64,000 bases of DNA from Runella slithyformis DSM 19594 (lineage in GTDB: Bacteria > Bacteroidota > Bacteroidia > Cytophagales > Spirosomataceae): NCBI RefSeq assembly GCF_000218895.1, contig NC_015703.1, forward strand, positions 5,221,001 to 5,285,000, written 5' to 3'. Every line of letters begins with the position of its first letter. The stretch's first letter is position 1. The position numbers and the translations under genes were made by a program. Below, in pieces: positions 57,318 through 64,000 of the stretch. Below the pieces are notes generated by a model, which was not told where the DNA came from, made no database searches, and was given only the letters and a program-made list of their open reading frames with translations.

Positions 57318-58244
57318 ATGTTAGTGACAAGTCCACAGGATCGCGAACACCAAATGATCGCTTTTGCCGGCTCAACCATCATCACTTCGATACTGCTGGT
57401 TACCTTATTTTTTGTAAAATTATACCAAACTCTGCCTAAAGCAGAGCCCATTGAATATGTGGAAGTCAACTTCGGGACTGATGCCGCCGGCTATGGTAAA
57501 GTGCAGACCTACAATAAAGCCAGTGATTCTCCCCGGGCCGAAGATGTCAAAAAATCGGATGATACTCCAAAGGTAAAAGCGACACCTACCCCTAAAGTGA
57601 CGCCTCCTCCGGTTCCGAAGGTCGAAACGCCTAAGCCCGTAAAAACAGCACCCGTGAAACCGCCCGTCACGAGCAAGGCTGAAAGTCCGGTGGAAGTAAA
57701 AGAAGATACCAAACCTACGAAATCGGAATCTAAAACAACGACTCCTACGCCCGTTGCACCCGCTAAACCCGCCCCTGAACCCAAAAAGGTAGACGAGAAT
57801 GCCTTATTTAAAAAGTCATCAGGGAGTAATAAAGGCAGCAATGGTACGACCGGAACGGCTTCCGGTACGGGTGGAAACAATAACGGCGACAAACCCGGTG
57901 CGGTAGGAGACCAGGGAAATCCTAACGGTAAAATTGATGCCAAAAGTTTATATGGCAAACCGGGCGGTTCAGCCACCGGATTAGCTCTGAATGTTTCGGG
58001 CTGGGGAATGGGGGCACGGCCACAGGTAAATGATGATTCTGATGAATCAGGACGTATAGTATTTGAAATTACCGTAGATGACACCGGGGATATTATCAAT
58101 GTTCGGGTCAAAGAATCAACGGTGAGTCAATCCATAGTTGATCTCTATAAGCGTGCGGTAAGCCGCATGAAACTGGTTCCTAAATCAGAGAATGTTCCGA
58201 CCACTTCCAAAGGAACGATTACGTTTAACATAAAATCCAGGTAA
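57318..58244 (+). CDS. TonB-like energy transducer
   Basis: A ~308-residue inner-membrane protein. One TM helix near residues 14-34 (MIAFAGSTIITSILLVTLFFV), a long Pro/Lys-rich stretch (about 75-150) that can span the periplasm, a Gly/Asn/Ser-rich linker (about 165-200), and a C-terminal TonB-type domain with GRIVFEITVDDTGDIINVRVKEST and YKRAVSRMKLVPKSEN. Such proteins couple proton motive force via ExbB/ExbD to outer membrane receptors; the exb genes are not adjacent in this window. Start ATG 57318; an in-frame TTG lies two codons upstream. Confidence 0.85.
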   Translation: MLVTSPQDREHQMIAFAGSTIITSILLVTLFFVKLYQTLPKAEPIEYVEVNFGTDAAGYGKVQTYNKASDSPRAEDVKKSDDTPKVKATPTPKVTPPPVPKVETPKPVKTAPVKPPVTSKAESPVEVKEDTKPTKSESKTTTPTPVAPAKPAPEPKKVDENALFKKSSGSNKGSNGTTGTASGTGGNNNGDKPGAVGDQGNPNGKIDAKSLYGKPGGSATGLALNVSGWGMGARPQVNDDSDESGRIVFEITVDDTGDIINVRVKESTVSQSIVDLYKRAVSRMKLVPKSENVPTTSKGTITFNIKSR

Positions 58245-58272
58245 GTTCTGATTAAAAATCTTATATAGATAG

Positions 58273-58309
58273 AATAAAGCGTCAGGAAGTTTATTCCCGA
58301 CGCTTTATT
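58273..58309 (+). terminator. Terminator before folC
   Basis: Stem aataaagcgtc/gacgctttatt (11 bp), with T-rich sequence after it. Confidence 0.82.
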
Positions 58310-58340
58310 TTTGTTTTTTTTCAACAGACTCGTAACTCGT

Positions 58341-59639
58341 ATGAATTATCAGCAAACCATTGCCTATTTATATGAAAAACTGCCCGTTTTTCACCGCGTT
58401 GGAGCCGTTGCGTTAAAGCCCGGCCTAGAAAACATCACTGCGTTGTGTGATGCCTTAGGGAGCCCGCAAACGCAGTTTAAAAGCATTCATGTAGGCGGTA
58501 CAAATGGCAAGGGCAGTACTTCTCATTTGCTGTCAGCTATCCTTCAATCTGCCGGATATAAAGTGGGATTGCATACATCACCCCATTTAAAATCGTATAC
58601 CGAGCGCTTTAAAATCAACGGGAAACCCTGTGAGGAGCGGGTGGTGGTCGATTTTGTGGCAGCGCACAAATCATTGATTGAAAAAATTCAGCCGTCTTTT
58701 TTTGAAATCAGTGTGGCATTGGCGTTTGATTTTTTTGCGCAACAAAACGTAGATATTGCCATCATCGAAGTAGGATTAGGAGGTCGGTTGGATTCTACCA
58801 ACATCATAAACCCCGTTTTATCCATAATAACGAATATCAGTTTTGACCATATGGATTTATTGGGTGATACACTTGCCCAAATTTCATTTGAAAAAGCGGG
58901 GATTGTTAAAGCCCATACCCCTGTGGTTATTTCTGAAACACACCCCGAAACCGCACCTGTCTTTCTTCGAAAAGCAGAAGAATCAGAGGCTCCTATTTTT
59001 TTTGCGGATCAAATCTATTCGGTCCATTCTCTCGCATTGGAGGATGGAAAGCGTCGGTTGAAGGTAGAAAGTAATCTTGACTTAATTCCGATCAACGAGG
59101 AGGTTGAAATTGATTTGGTGGGTAGCTACCAAATCAAAAATGTAGTCGGAATATGGCAAAGTGTTAAGGTGTTAAATCAACTCGGTTTCCATATCTCTCG
59201 TCAAGCTGTTGAGATCGGGATGGCCAATTGTGCAAAGCTCACGGCTTTTAAAGGGCGTTGGCAGGTGCTGAGTGAAACTCCCATGACTGTTGCTGATGTA
59301 GCCCATAACTATGGAGGACTCTGTGAAACTATTGAGCAAATCAACAGCTATGATTTTGACCGATTACATTTGGTCTTAGGCTTTGTCAAGGATAAAGACG
59401 TACAGGGAATTTTACCCCTTTTCCCGAAGAACGCAACTTTTTATTTCTGTACCTTTGACTCGCCTCGCGCGCTTTCAGTTCAGGAATTAGTCTACATAGT
59501 TGATAATTTTGATTTAACATGTAGTTTTTATCGTGATGTAACATCCGCACTGGAGGCAGCACGACAAAATGCAACATTAAAGGATTTTATTTACGTTGGA
59601 GGCAGTACTTTTGTGGTTTCTGAATTGCCTGAGATTTGA
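58341..59639 (+). CDS. folC: Bifunctional folylpolyglutamate/dihydrofolate synthase
   Basis: FolC adds glutamate to dihydropteroate or folates with ATP. The 432-residue Mur-ligase-family protein has the P-loop VGGTNGKGSTSHLLSAIL (near residue 47), SPHLKSYTERFKING, the EVGLGGRLDSTNII Mg/ATP motif, ITNISFDHMDLLGDTL and the C-terminal AHNYGGLCETIEQI glutamate-ligase domain with KDKDVQGIL. Length fits. I chose ATG 58341; an in-frame TTG upstream adds ten residues. trmB follows with overlap of the apparent long trmB frame, so its TTG start is preferred. Confidence 0.94.
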   Translation: MNYQQTIAYLYEKLPVFHRVGAVALKPGLENITALCDALGSPQTQFKSIHVGGTNGKGSTSHLLSAILQSAGYKVGLHTSPHLKSYTERFKINGKPCEERVVVDFVAAHKSLIEKIQPSFFEISVALAFDFFAQQNVDIAIIEVGLGGRLDSTNIINPVLSIITNISFDHMDLLGDTLAQISFEKAGIVKAHTPVVISETHPETAPVFLRKAEESEAPIFFADQIYSVHSLALEDGKRRLKVESNLDLIPINEEVEIDLVGSYQIKNVVGIWQSVKVLNQLGFHISRQAVEIGMANCAKLTAFKGRWQVLSETPMTVADVAHNYGGLCETIEQINSYDFDRLHLVLGFVKDKDVQGILPLFPKNATFYFCTFDSPRALSVQELVYIVDNFDLTCSFYRDVTSALEAARQNATLKDFIYVGGSTFVVSELPEI

Positions 59640-59682
59640 ATATACTGTACCTAACTGTTGTCTTATTAAAATTATTAAAACC

Positions 59683-60339
59683 TTGAGCCGTAAGAAACTT
59701 ATCAAATTTGCTAATAATGCACTGGCTAACAATGTGTTGGAGCTTGGAAAGCCACTCTATGAAACTATAAGGGGAAAGTGGAACGAAAGCTATTTTTTGA
59801 ACACTAATCCCATTGTACTTGAGTTAGCCTGTGGAAGAGGCGAATATTCGGTTGGATTGGCTAAGCTTTATCCCGAAATGAATTTTATCGGTATTGATGT
59901 CAAGGGCGACCGACTGGCTGCCGGCAGTAAGCAGGCAACAGATCTTGGTTTGGTTAATGTAGCCTTTTTGCGAACCAATATCGAATTTCTTCAAAATTTC
60001 TTTGAAGAAGGAGAGGTGGCCGAAATCTGGATTACATTCCCGGATCCCTTTAATCTAAAAAAACGCATTCGGCGTCGATTGACACATCCTCACTTCCTCG
60101 AAAAATACCGTGCCGTGATGCAGAAAGACGGCTTATTTCACTTGAAGACCGACAATCGTGAGTTGTTTGATTTTACGATGGAAGAGCTTTTTCAGTTTGG
60201 AGTCAGGGATTTAGAAGCTACTTTTGACCTCTATCAATCTCAAATGCATGATGATCATCACGGAATTAAAACTCGTTTCGAACAAATATTTACTGAAAAA
60301 GGCTTCCCCGTGCACTATTTAAGAGGACGATTCTTATAA
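59683..60339 (+). CDS. trmB: tRNA (guanine-N7)-methyltransferase
   Basis: TrmB methylates G46 of tRNA with SAM. The 218-residue protein starts at TTG 59683 (MSRKKLIKFANN), the conserved N-terminus; a start at 59596 would overlap folC and add unconserved sequence. SAM-site motifs are PIVLELACGRGEYSVGLA and FIGIDVKGDRLAAGSK, followed by AEIWITFPDPFNLKKRIRRRL-type RNA-binding loop (core WITFPDPFNLKKRI), HLKTDNRELFDF and a C-terminal HGIKTRFEQIF. Placed 43 bp after folC and probably transcribed with it. Confidence 0.93.
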   Translation: MSRKKLIKFANNALANNVLELGKPLYETIRGKWNESYFLNTNPIVLELACGRGEYSVGLAKLYPEMNFIGIDVKGDRLAAGSKQATDLGLVNVAFLRTNIEFLQNFFEEGEVAEIWITFPDPFNLKKRIRRRLTHPHFLEKYRAVMQKDGLFHLKTDNRELFDFTMEELFQFGVRDLEATFDLYQSQMHDDHHGIKTRFEQIFTEKGFPVHYLRGRFL

Positions 60340-60456
60340 ATCACAAGACATAATGAATAAATATTCATAAATGAATTGTTTTTCATTATAATATTAAGTG
60401 ACTAACTATCAATACATTGTTGATTTGAAAAGTGATTGCTGGAATAGGAGCGAGGC

Positions 60457-60492
60457 AAAAAAAGAGGGTCTGTCACCGGATCCTCTTTTTTT
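60457..60492. terminator. Bidirectional terminator between trmB and gap
   Basis: Stem aaaaaaagagg/cctcttttttt (11 bp) between convergent genes. Confidence 0.85.
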
Positions 60493-60537
60493 ATTTTTAT
60501 GTATGTAGTTTGTTTCCTCTGGTAGAGGGGTACTGTA

Positions 60538-61551
60538 CTATTTTGAAATCAATTGCGCAAAGTATTTTACCGTACGGACTAATTGACTTACGTAGCTCAT
60601 TTCGTTATCGTACCAACTTACTGTTTTCACTAATTGTTTGTCGCCAACGTTGATTACTTTTGTTTGAGTTGCATCAAACAGGCTTCCGAAAGAAGTACCA
60701 ACGATATCGCTGCTTACGATTTCATCCTCGTTATAGCCAAAGCTTTCATTGCTGGCTGCTTTCATTGTTGCATTTACTTCTTCTGCCGTCACTTTTTTGT
60801 TTAAAATAACGGTCAATTCGGTTAAGCTTCCTGTAATTACAGGAATGCGTTGAGCACCCCCATCCAGTTTACCTTTTAGTTCCGGCAGTACTAATCCGAT
60901 TGCTTTAGCAGCACCTGTACTATTAGGAACAATGTTAGAGGCAGCAGCTCTTGCGCGTCTTAAATCGCCTTTAGGGTGAGGTGCATCAAGTGTATTTTGA
61001 TCGTTTGTATAAGCATGTACAGTCGTCATACTTCCAATTTCGATTCCGAAGGCATCGTTTAGAGCCTTTGCCATAGGAGCCAGACAGTTAGTAGTACAGC
61101 TTGCACAGCTTATAATGGTCTCGCTGCCATCCAATATACCGTGGTTTACGTTAAAAACGACTGTTTTTAAATCACCGGTAGCGGGAGCACTGATAACAAC
61201 TCTTTTGGCACCAGCAGTAATGTGTGCAGTAGCTTTATCTTTGTCGGTAAAAAACCCTGTACATTCAAGTACTACATCTACTTCATGAGCTCCCCAGGGG
61301 ATTTCTGCGGGGTTCTTTTGTGCATATATACGTACTTCATCTCCATTTACTATAATGCTGTTATCGGTAGAAGTTACATCCTCGTTAAATCTGCCTTGTG
61401 CAGTATCATATTTTAAGAGATGGGCCAATACAGACGGACTGGTAAGATCATTGATTGCTACAACATCAATATCCGGCATGTTATAAATTTGTCGATAGGC
61501 CAGTCTGCCGATACGTCCGAATCCATTGATGGCTACTTTAACTTTTGTCAT
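60538..61551 (-). CDS. gap: Glyceraldehyde-3-phosphate dehydrogenase
   Basis: GAPDH oxidises glyceraldehyde-3-phosphate to 1,3-bisphosphoglycerate in glycolysis. The 337-residue protein has the Rossmann start [15 protein letters not shown], an NAD-type acidic residue in AINDLTS (Asp35), the active-site [12 protein letters not shown] with Cys152, and the phosphate site [27 protein letters not shown] (core [18 protein letters not shown]). Asp after the second strand and lack of NADP-type replacement suggest NAD use. It is a single gene with a -7 box and a clustered TTAG motif array upstream. Confidence 0.96.
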   Translation of the reverse strand: MTKVKVAINGFGRIGRLAYRQIYNMPDIDVVAINDLTSPSVLAHLLKYDTAQGRFNEDVTSTDNSIIVNGDEVRIYAQKNPAEIPWGAHEVDVVLECTGFFTDKDKATAHITAGAKRVVISAPATGDLKTVVFNVNHGILDGSETIISCASCTTNCLAPMAKALNDAFGIEIGSMTTVHAYTNDQNTLDAPHPKGDLRRARAAASNIVPNSTGAAKAIGLVLPELKGKLDGGAQRIPVITGSLTELTVILNKKVTAEEVNATMKAASNESFGYNEDEIVSSDIVGTSFGSLFDATQTKVINVGDKQLVKTVSWYDNEMSYVSQLVRTVKYFAQLISK

Positions 61552-61595
61552 GGGTATTTTTTTGGTGGTTTAATGGAACATCATTAATTCAATGG

Positions 61596-61603
61596 CAAAG
61601 ATA
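61596..61603 (-). promoter_or_regulatory. -7 element of gap
   Basis: On the minus strand TATCTTTG, an exact TAnnTTTG match, 44 bp before the ATG. The TTAG motif array begins about 30 bp further upstream. Confidence 0.55.
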
Positions 61604-61634
61604 CTGTATATTTTTTATTTCTGTCAGATGTTTT

Positions 61635-61811
61635 TTAGCATTAACTTTTAGCAAATAACTTAGTACCGCTTAGCACTTATTTAGTCAATTAGACTATTTC
61701 TAGCACTAATTATTAGGAATATTGGTATTATTTAGTAAATTTAGCAATTAAAGACTATGAAAATTAGTTATTATGTAGTTAGAATGCTAAATAACCACTA
61801 AAAAGACTAAA
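61635..61811. promoter_or_regulatory. Array of TTAG-type hexamers upstream of gap
   Basis: Plus-strand TTAGCA-like motifs at about 61635, 61648, 61660, 61670, 61681, 61689, 61700, 61713, 61732 and 61741 (TTAGCA, TTAGTA, TTAGTC, TTAGAC, CTAGCA), mostly 8-13 bp apart, then inverted copies (TGCTAAA 61785, ACTAAAA 61797, GACTAAA 61805). This looks like a multi-site operator; the binding protein is unknown. Confidence 0.5.
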
Positions 61812-62194
61812 CACAGTGTAAAATGATTATACTAACTATGTTACATAGAATATACCATACTAAAGAAGTTCAAATCGTCTTTAAACGAAAAAATAACAGG
61901 CTAATCATAATATATCACATACAAATCCATACTCATTTCCCTAAAAATTATTAATATTACATATAAAAGACTTACAGATACCCCAAACAAAAAAAGAGAG
62001 TAGGGGAAAATAGAAAAAATAAACTTACCCTTTAACAGTAAAACATGAATAACATTCCATATCACAGGCAAAACATTTATACAGCTTACAATATTACATT
62101 TTTCATAAAAAAATAATAGTATCAATTATGAGTCATAAGTATCTATTTATCAAGATTCTATAATAAAATAAATCAAGTTTTACTTTAATAACAA
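61812..62194. other. AT-rich leader region of dapD
   Basis: About 380 bp with very low GC and no convincing gene; a 74-codon minus-strand frame is just low-complexity. No clear promoter for dapD seen. Confidence 0.4.
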
Positions 62195-63007
62195 ATGAAC
62201 GAAAAAGTACAAATAGAGGCTGCTTGGAATAACAGAGAATTGGCAAAAGAGCCATCAGTAATTCAGGCGATTGAGAACGTCATTGACGCACTTAATGCAG
62301 GTAGCATTCGCGTTGCAGAACCGACAGAAGAAGGTTGGGTTGTAAATGACTGGATAAAAAAAGCCATTCTCCTTTATTTCCCTATAAGACAAATGGAACT
62401 AAAGGAAATAGGTATCTTTGAATACCACGACAAAATGAAACTAAAGACGGGGTACAAAGCCTCGGGAGTGCGGGTAGTGCCGCCTGCAGTAGCAAGACAC
62501 GGTGCGTACTTAGCAAAAGGAGTGATACTCATGCCATCCTATGTCAACATAGGAGCTTACGTAGACGAGGGAACAATGGTCGATACCTGGGCTACAGTGG
62601 GAAGCTGCGCACAAATAGGAAAACATGTACACTTAAGTGGAGGCGTTGGAATAGGAGGGGTTCTGGAGCCGCCACAGGCAGCTCCGGTCATCATCGAAGA
62701 CGGAGCCTTCATAGGTTCACGCTGCATTGTAGTCGAAGGGGCTCACATTGGAAAACGAGCAGTACTGGGAGCGGGGGTCACTATAACAGGAAGTTCAAAA
62801 ATCCTGGACGTTACGGGTGACGAAGTAATCGAATATAAAGGATACGTTCCCGACGACTGTGTTGTTATTCCCGGAAGTTATCCAAAATCTTTTCCGGCAG
62901 GCACTTTTCACGTTCCATGCGCTTTGATCATAGGAAAAAGAAAACCAAGTACTGATCTAAAGACATCACTTAATGATGCCCTCCGAGAGAACAATGTAGC
63001 TGTCTAA
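62195..63007 (+). CDS. dapD: Tetrahydrodipicolinate N-succinyltransferase
   Basis: DapD transfers succinyl from succinyl-CoA to tetrahydrodipicolinate on the lysine/diaminopimelate path. The 270-residue protein has the N-terminal helical half (IQAIENVIDALNAGSIRVAEP) and a left-handed beta-helix made of hexapeptide repeats in its second half (YVNIGAYVDEGTMVDTWATVGSCAQIGKHVHLSGG, shortened to VNIGAYVDEGTMVDTWATVG), with GVLEPPQAAPVIIEDGAFIGSRCIVVEG (core VLEPPQAAPVIIEDGAFIG). Length fits. It has an unusual AT-rich upstream region and a strong terminator. Confidence 0.95.
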   Translation: MNEKVQIEAAWNNRELAKEPSVIQAIENVIDALNAGSIRVAEPTEEGWVVNDWIKKAILLYFPIRQMELKEIGIFEYHDKMKLKTGYKASGVRVVPPAVARHGAYLAKGVILMPSYVNIGAYVDEGTMVDTWATVGSCAQIGKHVHLSGGVGIGGVLEPPQAAPVIIEDGAFIGSRCIVVEGAHIGKRAVLGAGVTITGSSKILDVTGDEVIEYKGYVPDDCVVIPGSYPKSFPAGTFHVPCALIIGKRKPSTDLKTSLNDALRENNVAV

Positions 63008-63030
63008 GCATAACACACATAATACGAAAC

Positions 63031-63061
63031 AAAAAAGCCACTTTAAATAAGTGGCTTTTTT
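63031..63061 (+). terminator. Terminator of dapD
   Basis: Perfect 13-bp stem aaaaaagccactt/aagtggctttttt with a 5-nt loop, 23 bp past the stop. Confidence 0.9.
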
Positions 63062-63120
63062 ACGTGCTTAACTTTACCCCATAAAATTACTGTCTTATCG
63101 GAAAAACCGACTTCAGCAAA

Positions 63121-63249
63121 TCACAAATCCTCGAACAAGGCTCGGCTTACATACTCCGCAAGCTGTCTGTTATAATTTTGGTCAATTCTTTGTGCTTCTC
63201 TGTTTGACTGATACAAAGGTAATGCAGAGTTACTGTAAACTCCAAACAA
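63121..63249 (-). CDS. Possible small secreted peptide gene
   Basis: Read from TTG 63249 the minus strand gives a 42-residue peptide with a short hydrophobic start (FGVYSNSALPLYQ) and a coherent polar end (REAQRIDQNYNRQLAEYV). A TACCTTTG box (-7 type) and TTTG lie within it, so the same DNA could instead be a promoter. It overlaps one GTTTACA motif. Weak; could be a gene remnant or chance. Confidence 0.25.
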   Translation of the reverse strand: MFGVYSNSALPLYQSNREAQRIDQNYNRQLAEYVSRALFEDL

Positions 63250-63534
63250 AAAGACAATTATTTACAAATAATTACATAATACAATTTACAGACAAACTAT
63301 AGGTGACAATTTATAAAAAAGGACCGTTTAAATGCTTAAAGTCCAGATAATCAACAAATAATAGCGTTTACAATGTTTACAAATAGACTATAATTTGTTA
63401 CAAATGTAAATAATAACCATAAACACAACTGTTTACTTAAGTTATTTATGTAAACTATAAAAATTTACATTGTGAATAAATTTTTTAATTATGTAAACAT
63501 TTGTATGTTTGCACAATTAAATTCACCGTTTACA
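63234..63534. promoter_or_regulatory. GTTTACA/TGTAAAC motif array upstream of an HTH gene
   Basis: At least a dozen copies of GTTTACA, its complement TGTAAAC, or near forms (ATTTACA, TGTAAAT) in 300 bp: 63234, 63260, 63284, 63366, 63375, 63405, 63431, 63449, 63463, 63492 and 63528. The last ends 2 bp before the HTH gene's ATG. Probably operator sites, perhaps for the HTH protein itself. Confidence 0.6.
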
Positions 63535-63536
63535 AC

Positions 63537-64000
63537 ATGGCAACCTTTTCAGATTTTACAGACCTTCGATACTTAAAGAATAATAAGATTCGCGTCATTC
63601 TTCATCAGAATAACATGAATGCTTCCCAGTTTGCTGATGCCATCAAGGTTCAGCGTTCCACTATTTCACATATCTTAGCCTATCGTAATCGACCCAGTCA
63701 TGACATATTGGAAAAGATTGTCGCCTGGAATGAAAAATACAATTTGGATTGGTTTCGTACTCAATCGCCTGAAGAGGCTCAAATAATAACACAACTAATT
63801 GAAAATCAGGGATACGGAGGGGCCAAAGTCAGTAATGTAACGACGCCTGAATTGCGCGAAAAAAATTACTCCCACAAGCTATCCGGTTCATCCGATTCTA
63901 GAGCGGTTCAAATTAAGCCTGAGGTAAGCAGTCCCAATCATTCCCAGGAACCTTTGAAACCGCGTCGTGCAGTACTCATAACAATTGTTTATGACGATGG
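63537..64000 (+). CDS. HTH domain protein, N-terminal part (cut by window end)
   Basis: The first 154 codons of a gene starting ATG 63537. Residues about 17-64 form an XRE-type helix-turn-helix (RVILHQNNMNASQFADAIK, then VQRSTISHILAYRNRPSHDIL). A polar, probably disordered linker follows, and the visible end RRAVLITIVYDDG begins a short strand motif found at the C-terminus of many Bacteroidota HTH proteins of this type. It is likely a DNA-binding regulator. The upstream GTTTACA array, ending at the start codon, suggests autoregulation. Confidence 0.75.
   Translation, partial: MATFSDFTDLRYLKNNKIRVILHQNNMNASQFADAIKVQRSTISHILAYRNRPSHDILEKIVAWNEKYNLDWFRTQSPEEAQIITQLIENQGYGGAKVSNVTTPELREKNYSHKLSGSSDSRAVQIKPEVSSPNHSQEPLKPRRAVLITIVYDD

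Overview
The window looks like a chromosomal segment of a Bacteroidota bacterium, most likely order Cytophagales (Spirosomaceae/Cytophagaceae-like). Supporting signs are the TTTG/TAnnTTTG (-33/-7) promoters, the near absence of Shine-Dalgarno sequences, and lineage-typical families: DUF4136, DUF4783 and DUF6580 proteins, a HU-CCDC81/SPOR fusion, and ~1000-residue periplasmic TPR proteins. The assignment to order is inference from gene content.

Layout. 1-11 kb: end of a ROK sugar kinase, EVE-domain protein, rRNA-type methyltransferase, TPR lipoprotein, thrS, aroB, a DUF4136 lipoprotein, a stand-alone GroES-like protein and a glutaryl-CoA dehydrogenase-like enzyme. 11-18 kb: GT39-type membrane transferase, decayed gene relics, two envelope proteins and mfd, which carries an in-frame palindromic insertion. 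18-26 kb: lipoproteins and secreted proteins, a relic patch (integrase fragment plus broken Rpn-type nuclease), a phosphodiester glycosidase-domain protein, a hydrolase and an acyltransferase. 26-37 kb: a long minus-strand block of housekeeping genes (gpmI, LMW phosphatase, FtsB/DivIC-like, eno, aminotransferase, site-2 protease, HAD, accA, beta-CASP nuclease, Lrp/AsnC regulator). 37.2-40.9 kb: a gene-poor island with a candidate structured RNA that has tRNA-like ends, a DUF819 relic, a 57-codon zinc-ribbon gene, small unknown genes and tRNA-Arg(TCT). 41-51 kb: galK, glpD, small conserved genes, an ACC deaminase/D-cysteine desulfhydrase homologue, purine nucleoside phosphorylase, a beta-propeller protein and rpsT. 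51-60 kb: an envelope cluster (TPR protein, outer membrane barrel, HU/SPOR protein, TonB-like protein) followed by folC and trmB. 60.5-64 kb: gap, dapD and the start of an HTH gene, with two dense arrays of short regulatory-looking motifs.

Functional links. Glycolysis is represented by gap, gpmI and eno, each in its own transcription unit. The 51-58 kb block reads as one envelope module. The most unusual signals are the tRNA-like RNA at 37.26-37.69 kb, the GTTTACA/TGTAAAC array in front of the HTH gene, the roughly helically phased TTAG array upstream of gap, the palindrome translated inside mfd, and a perfect 25-bp inverted repeat in front of the Lrp-type regulator.
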